Shown piece by piece: positions 42,424-50,807 of a stretch of 64,000 bases of DNA (within the stretch, counting starts at the first letter, position 1; each line of letters begins with the position of its first letter). Where the stretch lies: assembly GCA_963706315.1 (NCBI GenBank), contig CAVPMA010000024.1, positions 139,814 through 203,813 of the forward strand. Direction: 5' to 3'. This DNA is from CALMEC01 sp963706315 (lineage in GTDB: Bacteria; Actinomycetota; Thermoleophilia; Miltoncostaeales; Miltoncostaeaceae). A program made the translations under genes and the position numbers. The notes below the pieces were generated by a model. That model made no database searches. It had not been told where the DNA came from and worked only from the letters and a program-made list of their open reading frames with translations.

Positions 42424-44322
42424 TCACGAGAACTCCTCGAGCCGCTCCCCGAGGATGATCCGAGCGGCGGCCTCGATCAGCGCGAGGTGGGAGAACGCCT
42501 GCGGGAAGTTACCGAGGTGACGGGCGCTCTCGGTCTCGAACTCCTCGGCGTACAGCCCCAGCGGGGATGCGACCCGCAGGAGCCGCTCCATCATGGCGCG
42601 CGCACGGGCGTTCTCGCCGATGACCGCCAGCGCTGAGACCAGCCAGAAGGAGCAGATGAGGAACGATCCTTCCTTGCCGGAGAGGCCGTCGTCGGTCTCG
42701 TCGGTTCGGTAGCGCAGAACGAATCCGTGATCGGTGAGTTCCTCGGCGACCGCCATCACGGTCGCGTGCAGGCGCTCGTCCGTCCCCGGCAGGAACCCGA
42801 AGATCGCCGCCAGCAGCGTCGAGGCATCCAGCGAGTCCGTTCCGTAGTGCTGGCGCAGGACGCCGCGCTCCGAGACGCCGTGCTCGAGGATGTCGGCGCG
42901 GATCTCCTCCGCGGTGGCGCGCCAGGCCTCCTGCCGTGTCGGGTCGCCGCGGATCTCCGCGAGCTTCGCCGCCCGGTCGAGGGCCACCCAGCACATGAGC
43001 TTCGAGGAGACGTAGTGCTGGGGCTCGCCGCGCGCTTCCCAGATCCCCTGGTCCGGTTCGCGCCAGACGTTGGTGGCACAGTCCACCTGCGTCTCGACGA
43101 TGGGCCACAGCCGCCGCGGCAGCCGTTCGCTGCGGCGCGTGTGGAGCAGGATCGAGTCGAGCACCGCACCGTAGACATCGTTCTGGCGTTGGTCGAAGGC
43201 GCCGTTGCCGATCCGCACCGGTCGGGCGCCCGCGTATCCGGACAGGTCGTCCCGCGTGGACTCGGTCAGGTCGCGGCGGCCGTCGATCCCGTACATGATC
43301 TGCAGGGAGCCGTCCTCGGTCGGTTCGAGGTCGGCGACGAACTGCATGAACTCGTCGGCCTCCCAGTCGAGATTGAGCCAGTGCAGCGCCTGCAGGGTGA
43401 ACGTGGAGTCGCGCATCCAGGCGTAGCGGTAGTCCCAGTTGCGCTCCCCGCCCGGGGTCTCCGGCAGCGAGGTGGTGAGCGCCGCCACCGTGGCGCCGGT
43501 GGGCATGTACGTCAGGCCCTTGATCGCGAGCGCCGAGCGTTGGATCTGGTCCCCGAAGCGGTGGTCGGGCAGGCGCGCCCGCCCCAGCCAGGCGCGCCAG
43601 AAGCGGGTGGTGGCCGCGATCCTCGCCTCGGCGTCGCCCGCGTCCTGCGGGACGGCAAGCCCCTCGGCCCACGAGAGCGCGCAGTACGCCCGCTCGCCCG
43701 CGCCCAGCACGTGCCGGGCCCTGACGCGGTTCCCTTCGATTCCGAGCGCCAGGTCCGACCGCAGACGGATGGTCTGGCCCGCACCCGTCGCGTCGGCTGC
43801 CAGGCGGTCACCGTCGACCAGCGACCACGTGGCCTCCGTACGTCCGTAGTCGAACACGGGCTCGCACACGATGTCGATCTCGACCCGACCCTCGATGCAC
43901 TCGACCGTCCGCACCAGCGTGTGGTCGGCGTCGTCGTCCGCGGGCGGGCGCGTGTGCGGCGTGATCTCGTCCTCGTGATTCCATGGCCCCATCGTCAACG
44001 CGTCGCGAACGACGACCCATCCGGACGGCGTCTTCCACGTCGTCACCAGCACGTTCGTCCCCGGCTCGTAGGCGCGCGCGGACGGATGGTTGATGCCGAA
44101 GGGCCCGAACTGGAAGAACCCCGCCTGGCGGTCGAGCAGGCTGGCGAAGACGCTCGGCGAGTCGAAGCGCGGCACGCACAGCCAATCGATCGACCCGTCC
44201 GGAGCGACGAGCGCGCCCGTGTGGCAGTTCGAGAGGAACGCATAGTCGGCGATCGGCGGGAACGGCGACGGAGCGGTCGCGTTCCGCGGGCCCGCCTCCG
44301 GATTCGGCGACGGCGGGCTCAC
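42424..44322 (-). CDS. Glycoside hydrolase family 15 protein (glucoamylase/trehalase-like)
   Basis: A 632-residue protein. The N-terminal beta-sandwich region begins IADYAFLSNCHTGALVAPDG and IDWLCVPRFDSPSVFASLLD, the standard start of bacterial GH15 proteins. The (alpha/alpha)6 barrel follows, with GERNWDYRYAWMRDSTFTLQ, EDGSLQIMYGIDG, DVYGAVLDSILL and DQGIWEARGEPQHYVSSKLM (catalytic Glu region). The length fits the mycobacterial GH15 trehalase type (about 640). The start is taken as GTG 44322. It overlaps as GTGA with the stop of a 29-codon leader frame, and it gives a family-like length; a 45-codon longer frame starts upstream but is Pro/Arg-rich. The substrate could be trehalose or an alpha-glucan. 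Confidence 0.9.
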   Translation of the reverse strand: MSPPSPNPEAGPRNATAPSPFPPIADYAFLSNCHTGALVAPDGSIDWLCVPRFDSPSVFASLLDRQAGFFQFGPFGINHPSARAYEPGTNVLVTTWKTPSGWVVVRDALTMGPWNHEDEITPHTRPPADDDADHTLVRTVECIEGRVEIDIVCEPVFDYGRTEATWSLVDGDRLAADATGAGQTIRLRSDLALGIEGNRVRARHVLGAGERAYCALSWAEGLAVPQDAGDAEARIAATTRFWRAWLGRARLPDHRFGDQIQRSALAIKGLTYMPTGATVAALTTSLPETPGGERNWDYRYAWMRDSTFTLQALHWLNLDWEADEFMQFVADLEPTEDGSLQIMYGIDGRRDLTESTRDDLSGYAGARPVRIGNGAFDQRQNDVYGAVLDSILLHTRRSERLPRRLWPIVETQVDCATNVWREPDQGIWEARGEPQHYVSSKLMCWVALDRAAKLAEIRGDPTRQEAWRATAEEIRADILEHGVSERGVLRQHYGTDSLDASTLLAAIFGFLPGTDERLHATVMAVAEELTDHGFVLRYRTDETDDGLSGKEGSFLICSFWLVSALAVIGENARARAMMERLLRVASPLGLYAEEFETESARHLGNFPQAFSHLALIEAAARIILGERLEEFS

Positions 44323-44408
44323 GACCGGACCCCCGGGGGGGTGCACGCGACGGCGGGGAGGATGCTCCACCAAGTCGCAGGACGGTCCTGATCGATGTCC
44401 GTGGACAT
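44319..44408 (-). CDS. 29-codon leader ORF translationally coupled to the GH15 gene
   Basis: ATG 44408 follows AAAGGAG with ideal spacing, which the GH15 GTG lacks. The frame encodes MSTDIDQDRPATWWSILPAV, then ACTPPGVRS. Its TGA overlaps the GH15 GTG as GTGA. The leader therefore appears to bring ribosomes to the GH15 start. It contains a Trp-Trp pair but no clear alternative hairpins. It is too short for a family search. Confidence 0.55.
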   Translation of the reverse strand: MSTDIDQDRPATWWSILPAVACTPPGVRS

Positions 44409-44677
44409 TCCGCGCTCCTTTCATGTGAGGCCGCAGGGCCCGGCCCGATGCCGCCACGGTTGCTGGTGCCCAGACGAATGGACACTAACCCGTCAAGATC
44501 CGGGCCGCGTGTCAATCTCGAGACCACGGGTTCGAACGGCGGCCCTCCCGGCCCGGCAGGAAGCAGCGCTCCGAGCCGAGCGGGGCCCCCGTCAGGAGAA
44601 TCTCGCCAAGGCGATCCCCCGACGTGACAACATGGCGAACTGCGCACACTTGCCAATATCAGAAGAGGTGACGAGCA

Positions 44678-45205
44678 GTGGCTGCTGACATGTTTTTGAC
44701 GTACGTGGGCGTCTACGAGAGCGTCGAGGATGCCAAGGCCGACTACCAGGCGGTTCATGACCTGCACGTCAAGGCCGGCCTGATCGACGCCTACGATGCC
44801 GCCGTCATCGAGCGTAAGGAGAACGGCAAGGTCAAGATCGTCAAGAAGCACGAGACCCCCACCCGGGTCGGCGGTGTCGGCGGTGGGACCCTTGGCCTCG
44901 CCACGGGCCTCGTGATCGCGCTCTTTCCGGCTGCCGCCATCGGCGGCGGGCTCCTGGCCGCCACGACGGCTGGCGGTGCCGCGCTCGGCGCCGTGGCTGG
45001 CCATGCCGCGGCGGGGATGAGCCGCAAAGACCTCAAGGAACTCGGAGAGGAGCTTGACAAGGGGCAGGCCGGCCTCGTCGTGGTGGCGGTCTCGGGCACG
45101 GGGTCGAGCATCGAGCCCGCGATGAAGCACGCAGGAAACGTTCACACGAGAGAGCTCACGGTCGACGTCGACGAGATCCAAAGGGACGCCGAGACGGAGG
45201 CCTGA
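44678..45205 (+). CDS. DUF1269-family membrane-associated protein (copy B)
   Basis: A 175-residue paralog of 22637-23140. The N-terminal part is MFLTYVGVYESVEDAKADYQ with LIDAYDAAVIERKENGKVKI. A Gly/Ala-rich membrane stretch lies at about 68-113 (GVGGGTLGLATGLVIALFPA, AAIGGGLLAATTAGGAALGA). Then comes KDLKELGEELDKGQAGLVVV, matching 'DLKEiGe.l..G.s.ii.v' of copy A. The start is GTG 44678 after GAGGTGA. It lies in a second small-protein locus that also holds the PLDc_N/SHOCT paralog 236 bp downstream, mirroring the first locus. Confidence 0.84.
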   Translation: MAADMFLTYVGVYESVEDAKADYQAVHDLHVKAGLIDAYDAAVIERKENGKVKIVKKHETPTRVGGVGGGTLGLATGLVIALFPAAAIGGGLLAATTAGGAALGAVAGHAAAGMSRKDLKELGEELDKGQAGLVVVAVSGTGSSIEPAMKHAGNVHTRELTVDVDEIQRDAETEA

Positions 45206-45218
45206 TCCGCGCCGAGGA

Positions 45219-45240
45219 AGGGATCGCGCTTGCGATCCCT
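45219..45240. terminator. Hairpin just after the DUF1269 copy B gene
   Basis: AGGGATCGC (45219-45227) and GCGATCCCT (45232-45240) form a perfect 9-bp stem with a 4-nt GCTT loop, 13 bp after the stop codon at 45203-45205. It is a likely transcription terminator, lacking a T-tract. Confidence 0.6.
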
Positions 45241-45441
45241 CGCTGGGGGCTGAGCGCTGTGCCCAGGGAGCGTCGATTCAACGTCCCGTCCCTGCGCCGA
45301 GCCGCCGTGGAGCGGGACCACACCCCCTCGCTGTCCGATCTCTAGTGTTTCTCTCGCACCCGTTGTCGGTCGAGACCGGAACCGTCGGCCTCTTCGAGGG
45401 CTCGGATCTCACAGGCAAGCCATCGAGTCAAAGGAGGAGTG

Positions 45442-45849
45442 ATGTCGCTGTTCACTCAGTTTGCGGCGGATACGGACTATCCGTTTCTCAACATCGTGTG
45501 GACCATGCTGGTCATCTTCGCGTGGGTCATCTGGTTCTGGCTTCTCATCACGGTCTTTTCCGACCTCTTCCGTCGGAAGGACATCGGGGGCGGCTCGAAG
45601 GCCCTCTGGGTGATCTTCGTGATCGTCTTACCGTTCATCGGCGTTCTGATCTACCTCATCGCGCAGGGCGACCATATGGCCGAGCGCAACTTGCAGCAGG
45701 CGAAGGCGATGCAGGCCGACACGGATGCCTACATACAGAGCGTCGCCGGCGGGAGCGCGGCGGAGATCGAGCGCGCGAAGGGTCTCCTCGACTCCGGCGC
45801 GATCACGCAAGCGGAGTTCGATCAGATCAAGGCGAAGGCGCTCAGCTGA
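45442..45849 (+). CDS. Membrane protein with PLD-nuclease-N-like domain and C-terminal SHOCT motif (copy B)
   Basis: A 135-residue paralog of 21319-21690. Two membrane helices (about 20-42 and 56-75) are linked by RRKDIGGGSKALWV, the second reading VLPFIGVLIYLIAQG. A Gln/Ala-rich linker and a SHOCT helix pair (IERAKGLLDSGAITQAEFDQ, then IKAKAL) follow. AAGGAGG is 4 nt before ATG 45442; a GTG one codon earlier is too close. The N-terminus is longer than in copy A. It is followed by a long hairpin. Confidence 0.84.
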   Translation: MSLFTQFAADTDYPFLNIVWTMLVIFAWVIWFWLLITVFSDLFRRKDIGGGSKALWVIFVIVLPFIGVLIYLIAQGDHMAERNLQQAKAMQADTDAYIQSVAGGSAAEIERAKGLLDSGAITQAEFDQIKAKALS

Positions 45850-45907
45850 CGATGTGCGCGTAAGCGCCGTTCGTTCGCGCGTTCCACGGTCCGGCACAGG
45901 GTGGATT

Positions 45908-45946
45908 CCGGGCTGGCGGACCGATTCAATCGGTTCTCCAGCCCGG
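45908..45946. terminator. Long two-part hairpin between convergent genes
   Basis: CCGGGCTGG (45908-45916) pairs with CCAGCCCGG (45938-45946), with an inner stem ACCGAT/ATCGGT around TCA. It lies between the converging genes 45442-45849 and 46026-46406 and is likely a bidirectional terminator. Confidence 0.6.
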
Positions 45947-46025
45947 GGCCAGCCACCTGCGAACCCGGTGGCGGCTCAGGGGTTCGGCCACGCCGGGACC
46001 CGGACTCAACGGCCGACGGGTGCGG

Positions 46026-46406
46026 CTACTCGTCCCGGCCGGTGATCTTACGGAAGAGCCATCTGGCCAGCAGCAGGTTGGCCAGGACCATCCCGAGCCA
46101 CACGATCACGGTCGCGGCCACCCAGGTCCCGAAGCCCTCGATCGTGAGGTTGTCCGAGACGAGATCGGTGACGAGCAGCGCGATGAAGGCGCCGATCAGG
46201 CCGACGAAGCTCGACAGGACGTGGGCGTTCTTGTTCACGATCGTCTCCGTCGCCGCCCGGGCCACCACCAGGATGGCGGCGAAGACAACGACCACGACCG
46301 GGAACATGCCGGCGCTGATCGAGAAGTCGTCCAGCAGGAGCGCCGCGACGAGGAGGGCGATCGCGCTCGTGACGAGCGCGACGATGATCGAAGCGAGGAA
46401 CCGCAC
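46026..46406 (-). CDS. Phage-holin-superfamily-IV-like four-helix membrane protein
   Basis: About 126 residues with four hydrophobic segments: FLASIIVALVTSAIALLVAA, AGMFPVVVVVFAAILVVAR, LIGAFIALLVTDLVS and WVAATVIVWLGMVLANLLLA. The pattern matches the 'mycobacterial four-TM phage holin' family, a housekeeping membrane family despite its name. The start is uncertain: GTG 46406 (MRFLAS) is family-like, while another GTG at 46439 adds 11 polar residues. No phage genes are near. Confidence 0.68.
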   Translation of the reverse strand: MRFLASIIVALVTSAIALLVAALLLDDFSISAGMFPVVVVVFAAILVVARAATETIVNKNAHVLSSFVGLIGAFIALLVTDLVSDNLTIEGFGTWVAATVIVWLGMVLANLLLARWLFRKITGRDE

Positions 46407-46542
46407 GGCGGCGGATCCTAGGTGTCCGTGTCGCGGCACACAAGCTCACCGTGGCGGCTGCCGGGTTCTGGTCGGCCGAACGAACTGTTGAGTCGCTCCC
46501 CTCCTGCTCGTATGCTCGCGCCAAACCGACAAGGAGGCTCCG

Positions 46543-46827
46543 ATGGGGCTCGCACGTGTGGTGTCGTTCGAAGGTGTCAGCACGGATCGGATGGAGCAGA
46601 TGCGGCGCGAGATGCGCGAGCAGGAGCCGCCGGAGGGGCTCGCGGCGACGGAGATCGTGGTACTCCACGATCCGGATTCCGAGAAGTCGCTCGTGATCCT
46701 CTTCTTCGAAACGGAGGAGGACTACCGGCGTGGCGACGAGGTGCTGAACGCGATGCCCGCGGACGAGACTCCGGGACGGCGGACCTCGGTGACGAGATAT
46801 GACGTCGCCACCCGCATGACCGTGTAG
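46543..46827 (+). CDS. Small antibiotic-biosynthesis-monooxygenase-like (ABM, dimeric alpha/beta barrel) protein
   Basis: A 94-residue ferredoxin-like fold candidate: MGLARVVSFEGVSTDRMEQM (strand, then helix), ATEIVVLHDPDSEKSLVILF (two strands), FFETEEDYRRGDEVLNAM (helix), then TSVTRYDVATRMTV (last strand). This order and the FETEEDYRRGDE motif fit the small dimeric ABM-like proteins of actinobacteria. AAGGAGG is placed well before ATG 46543. There are no catalytic residues to name, and the function is unknown. Confidence 0.72.
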   Translation: MGLARVVSFEGVSTDRMEQMRREMREQEPPEGLAATEIVVLHDPDSEKSLVILFFETEEDYRRGDEVLNAMPADETPGRRTSVTRYDVATRMTV

Positions 46828-46933
46828 GGGCCCTGAGCGACGGGACGGAAGCCCGTCGACCTGCCGGACCCGGGGCTCGTCGCTCCGGGTTCGCGGCGCG
46901 GCGGAGCGACCGCGCCACAGTGCCGGGTCGGAG

Positions 46934-47332
46934 CTATTCGACGGGCCAGAAGTCAGGGACGGTTTCGACGTCGCCGCTCGGGTCGTCGAGTCTCACGGAG
47001 CAGATGACGAGTTCGGCGTCCCCCGGCTCGTCGTTCCAGACCGACCGGACGACCTGGGGGGCCACGCGCACGGCGGTGCCCGGCCCGAGCTCGACCACCG
47101 CGTCATCGAGCTTGAACTGCAGCCGCCCGGACATGACGAAGTAGATCTCTTCCTGGGTCGCGTGGCGATGGCCGTAGCCGCCCTTGCCGCCCGTGTGCTG
47201 CGGCATACGCCGGTAGGTGAAGGCGACCTGCTCGCAGCCCAGCGGACCCGTGAACAAGCGCATCTCGCCGGGGTAGCTGTCACCGAACACATCGGGCACC
47301 TCGTCCATTCGGCAGATCGTGTAGGCGTTCAT
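46934..47332 (-). CDS. Cupin domain protein
   Basis: A 132-residue single-cupin protein. Motif 1 is GYGHRHATQEEIYFVMSGRL (G(X)5HXH(X)3-4E(X)6G, metal-binding His/His/Glu) and motif 2 is VRVAPQVVRSVWNDEP (the usual His replaced by Arg-Ser). ATG 47332 has GGGGGAG upstream and gives the family-like start MNAYTICRMDE. It is a small metal-binding barrel of unknown substrate, convergent with the ABM-like gene. Confidence 0.85.
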   Translation of the reverse strand: MNAYTICRMDEVPDVFGDSYPGEMRLFTGPLGCEQVAFTYRRMPQHTGGKGGYGHRHATQEEIYFVMSGRLQFKLDDAVVELGPGTAVRVAPQVVRSVWNDEPGDAELVICSVRLDDPSGDVETVPDFWPVE

Positions 47333-47978
47333 CGCGCTCCCCCCGGTCGGGCGCATCGTCTCAGCCGTGTACGCGTGCGGCAAGAGGGGAATCTCAGAGC
47401 CGGCATGTCCGGTGCGGGAGACGGTGCGGGGAGGGGGGACGATTCCTCTCTTCGGTCCTGCCCTCCGGGCGGGCCGGGTGCCCGGGCGAGCCCCGGGTCA
47501 TGGGCCCCGCCCCCGCGATTCGGACCGATAGAGTGGACGGACTTGGTCCGGGAGGGGAAGTGATCATGGACACCACCGAGTGCCCGTCACCGATCATCAT
47601 CGACGTCGAATCCCTCCGGCGAGTTGTGTCCGGTCGAGCGGACCGATGGACCGTCGTCCCCTGCTCCCGAGGATCGCGCACGCGGCCCGACCCGACTCCG
47701 GCGGGCGATTGACGTGATCGTCGTTGCAGGCACCGAGGACGGCCCGGCGCCGTCCCGGCACCGGGTTGGCGATGGGGCGTGCGATCCGGGCATCGGGGGA
47801 CCTCACGCCAACCGAGCGAGCTCCATCGGTGGCCGTGACGGCCGGTCGCCCGCCCACTGGCCGTGCGCGCTCACGTGAGGGCGATTCGTCCCACCACGAG
47901 GGTCGGTGACGCGTCCGGCGCGCGCCGGACGAAGCAGGGGCCCTTCGTACGCGGTGCAGACGCGGGCAGCCGGCGCTG
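47333..47978. other. Intergenic region (646 bp) with one possible short ORF
   Basis: No family-like gene. The region holds a possible 48-codon frame at 47566-47712 and a short CCCGGG/CCCGGG hairpin at 47481-47497. The remainder has no recognisable feature. The promoters of the cupin (-) and SulP (+) genes must be here. Confidence 0.45.
47566..47712 (+). CDS. Possible 48-codon small protein
   Basis: ATG 47566, with GGGAGGGGAAG about 6-16 nt upstream, opens a frame reading MDTTECPSPIIIDVESLRRV, then VSGRADRWTVVPCSRGSRTR and a Pro-rich end. The first half has a plausible folded or helix-like pattern and a good ribosome binding site. The second half is Arg/Pro-rich and may simply be GC-rich noise. 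No family recognised. Confidence 0.3.
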   Translation: MDTTECPSPIIIDVESLRRVVSGRADRWTVVPCSRGSRTRPDPTPAGD

Positions 47979-49763
47979 TTGACCCTCGAGTCCCCGTCCA
48001 CGACGGCCGACGAGGCCGGGCAGAGTCCGAGGAGGTCTATCTCCCGCCTCCCGGGCGCGCGCATGATCGCATCCTACCGGGCCGAGTGGCTCTCGAAGGA
48101 CGTCGTTGCGGGCCTCGTCCTGACGGCGCTGCTCATCCCGCAGGGGATGGCCTATGCGGAGCTGGCCGGCCTCCCAGCCATCACCGGCCTCTACACCTCG
48201 ATCCTCTGCCTGATCGGCTACGCGGCATTCGGCCCCTCCCGCATCCTCGTGCTCGGTCCGGACTCGTCGCTGGGGCCGATGATCGCGGCCACCCTGCTGC
48301 CGCTGCTCGGGGCGAATGGCGATCCCGCAACGGCGATCGCGCTTGCATCGATGCTCGCCCTGCTCGTCGGGGCTGTCATGGTGATCGGGGGGCTTGCACG
48401 GCTCGGCTTCGTCGCCGACCTGCTCTCGCGGCCGACGATGATCGGCTACATGAACGGGCTGGCGATCACGATCCTGGTCGGACAGCTGCCGAAGCTGTTC
48501 GGCTTCTCCGTCGATGCCAATGGCTTCGTCGAGGAGGCGAGGGGGTTCGTCACCGGGCTCGCGAACGGCGAGACGGTACCGGCGGCGCTGGCTGTGGGGA
48601 CATTCGGGCTGGTCGTGATCTTCCTGCTGCAGCGGGCGTTGCCGAAGGTCCCAGCCGTCCTCGTTGCCGTGGTGCTTTCGATCCTGGCCGCGACCGTCTT
48701 CGATCTCGCCGCGCACGGGGTCGATCTCGTCGGGACGCTCCCGCAGGGCTTCCCGCCGCTGACGTTCCCCCAGATCGATGCGTCTGACCTCCCGGTGCTG
48801 ATCGTCGGAGCGCTCGGGATCGCGCTCGTCTCCCTCGCCGACACGATCGCGACCGCATCGGCGTTCGCCGAGCGGACGGGCACGGACGTCGACGGGAGCC
48901 AGGAGATGATCGGCATCGGCGCGGCGAACATCGCCGCCGGGCTGTTCCAGGGCTTCCCGGTCAGCACGAGTGGATCACGGACGGCCGTGGCTGAGCGGGC
49001 GGGCGCGAAGACACAGGTCACAGGTCTCGTCGGTGCCCTGGCGATCGTGCTGATCCTGCTGTTCGTGCCGGGCCTGCTGCAGAACCTGCCCCAGCCGACG
49101 CTCGCCGCGGTCGTGATCGCGGCATCCGTCTCCCTCGCCGACATTCCGGCCACGATCCGCCTCTGGCGGCAGCGCCGGGCCGAGTTTGCGCTGTCGATCG
49201 CTGCGTTCCTCGGAGTCGTGCTCCTCGGCGTGCTGCCCGGGATCGCCGTCGCGGTCGCCCTGTCCGTTCTGAACGTGTTCCGGCGCGCCTGGTGGCCGTA
49301 CCAGGCGGTCCTCGGCCACGTCGCGGGCCTTGCCGGATACCACGACGTGCGCACCTACCCGGACGCTGAGCGCCTCCCCGGCCTTGTGATCTTCCGCTTC
49401 GACGCACCGCTCTTCTTCGCGAACGCGCGGACCTTCCGCGACCAGGTCCGCAGGCTCGCCTCCAGCGACCCGCGGCCGAGGTGGATCATCGTCGCGGCCG
49501 AGCCCATCACCGACGTCGACACCACCGCCGCCGACATGCTCGAGGACCTGGACAAGGCCATCAACGCCCTCGGCGTCTCGCTGGTGTTCGCGGAGATGAA
49601 GGACCCGGTGCGCCAGAAGATCGAACGCTACGAGCTCACCGAGACGATCGACCCTGGGCACTTCTTCCCGACCCTCGAGACAGCGGTCGCGGCCTTCCAG
49701 CAACAGACCGGCGCGCAGTGGACGCCGGAGGGAAACGATCGACGGTTTGGCGACCTTCGGTAG
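47979..49763 (+). CDS. SulP-family anion transporter with C-terminal STAS domain
   Basis: A 594-residue transporter. The membrane part (about 40-430) has DVVAGLVLTALLIPQGMAYA and ELAGLPAITGLYTSILCLIG (the SulP signature), FGPSRILVLGPDSSLGPMIA and FPVSTSGSRTAVAERAGAKT. The cytoplasmic STAS domain (about 460-570) has LVIFRFDAPLFFANARTFRD and DVDTTAADMLEDLDKAINAL. Substrates of the family include sulfate, bicarbonate and carboxylates, and the specificity here is unknown. The start is unclear: TTG 47979 gives the usual pre-helix segment, while ATG 48063 would trim it. No ribosome binding site sits at the right distance before either. Confidence 0.9.
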   Translation: MTLESPSTTADEAGQSPRRSISRLPGARMIASYRAEWLSKDVVAGLVLTALLIPQGMAYAELAGLPAITGLYTSILCLIGYAAFGPSRILVLGPDSSLGPMIAATLLPLLGANGDPATAIALASMLALLVGAVMVIGGLARLGFVADLLSRPTMIGYMNGLAITILVGQLPKLFGFSVDANGFVEEARGFVTGLANGETVPAALAVGTFGLVVIFLLQRALPKVPAVLVAVVLSILAATVFDLAAHGVDLVGTLPQGFPPLTFPQIDASDLPVLIVGALGIALVSLADTIATASAFAERTGTDVDGSQEMIGIGAANIAAGLFQGFPVSTSGSRTAVAERAGAKTQVTGLVGALAIVLILLFVPGLLQNLPQPTLAAVVIAASVSLADIPATIRLWRQRRAEFALSIAAFLGVVLLGVLPGIAVAVALSVLNVFRRAWWPYQAVLGHVAGLAGYHDVRTYPDAERLPGLVIFRFDAPLFFANARTFRDQVRRLASSDPRPRWIIVAAEPITDVDTTAADMLEDLDKAINALGVSLVFAEMKDPVRQKIERYELTETIDPGHFFPTLETAVAAFQQQTGAQWTPEGNDRRFGDLR

Positions 49764-49855
49764 CGGAGGCCGCGACGGGCACGTTCCTCCCGGGGCGGGT
49801 CGCCGGTCCCGGTGGGGGTGACTCCGGCGTCACGGGTGGCGCGCCCGGTCCGCGG

Positions 49856-50764
49856 TCAGAACGGGGTTGGGATGTGACGCAGGGGAAGGTCGGGCTCCCG
49901 GTAGTCGGCCGGCTTCTGGCGGGCGGGCAGCGTGACGTCTCTGAGCTCGAGCGTCTCGTACGGGACCTGGCTGAGCAGATGCGTGATGATGTTGAGGCGG
50001 CCGCGCTTCTTGTCGTCGGTGTTTGCGATGTGCCAGGGGGCCCACGCGGTGTCGCTCGCGCGGAACATGTCGTCGCGGGCGCGCGAGTAGTCGTACCAGT
50101 GGGTGTACGACCTCAGGTCCATGTCGGAGAGCTTCCAGACCTTGCGCGCGTCGTTGATGCGGCTCTCGAGGCGCCGGGTCTGCTCCTCGGGGCTGACCTC
50201 CAGCCAGTACTTGATCAGCAGGATGCCGGACTCGGCCATCGCCCGCTCGACCAGGGGGACGGCCTCGAGGAACCGCCGCGTCTGCTCCTCCGTGCAGAAG
50301 CCCATGACCCGTTCGACGCCCGCCCGGTTGTACCAGCTGCGGTCGAAGATCACGACCTCGCCGGCGGCGGGGAAGTGCTGGATGTAGCGCTGCACATACA
50401 TCTGTGACTTCTCGCGGTCCGTCGGCGCGGGCAGTGCGACGACGCGGAACACGCGGGGGCTCACCCGTTCGGTGATGGCCTTGATCGTGCCGCCCTTGCC
50501 GGCCGTGTCGCGCCCCTCGAACACGACGCAGACCTTTGCTCCCGTTGTCTTGACCCATTCCTGCATCGCCACGAGCTCACCGTGCAGGCGCCGAAGCTCC
50601 TGCTCGTACTCCTTTCGCTTCATCGGCTGGGCTTGGGGCGAAGCGGATGCACCCACCGTCTGGGCCGCCTCGGGGGCCCCCGCGATCTCGGGCGTTCCGG
50701 TCGCGGCGACAGGGGTCTCCGATGTCCCGCGCTGCTTGGCCGTCTTCTTCTTGTTCTTCGCCAT
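49856..50764 (-). CDS. ppk2: Polyphosphate kinase 2
   Basis: A 302-residue PPK2 that moves phosphate between polyphosphate and nucleotides (mostly making NTP from NDP). After a Lys/Ala/Pro-rich N-terminal tail of about 48 residues come Walker A VVFEGRDTAGKGGTIKAITE, the lid region LPAPTDREKSQMYVQRYIQH, Walker B VIFDRSWYNRAGVERVMGF, and KVWKLSDMDLRSYTHWYDYS. It fits the single-domain class I layout. It is convergent with SulP (92 bp) and upstream of nothing obvious. The Ppx fusion gene at 25074-26618 codes for the opposing polyphosphate-degrading activity. Confidence 0.94.
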   Translation of the reverse strand: MAKNKKKTAKQRGTSETPVAATGTPEIAGAPEAAQTVGASASPQAQPMKRKEYEQELRRLHGELVAMQEWVKTTGAKVCVVFEGRDTAGKGGTIKAITERVSPRVFRVVALPAPTDREKSQMYVQRYIQHFPAAGEVVIFDRSWYNRAGVERVMGFCTEEQTRRFLEAVPLVERAMAESGILLIKYWLEVSPEEQTRRLESRINDARKVWKLSDMDLRSYTHWYDYSRARDDMFRASDTAWAPWHIANTDDKKRGRLNIITHLLSQVPYETLELRDVTLPARQKPADYREPDLPLRHIPTPF

Positions 50765-50807
50765 GACTGCCGCTCGCTCCTATTTGCTTGGGTCCGTCTC
50801 GATCGTC

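Noticed and set aside
44319..44408. Tryptophan attenuator in the leader before GH15
   Set aside because: Only one Trp pair is present, the downstream gene is not for Trp synthesis, and I saw no alternative hairpins. Translational coupling is the simpler reading.
46026..46406. Holin-like protein as evidence of a prophage
   Set aside because: The family is a common chromosomal four-helix membrane family in actinobacteria, and no capsid, integrase, terminase or lysin gene is near.
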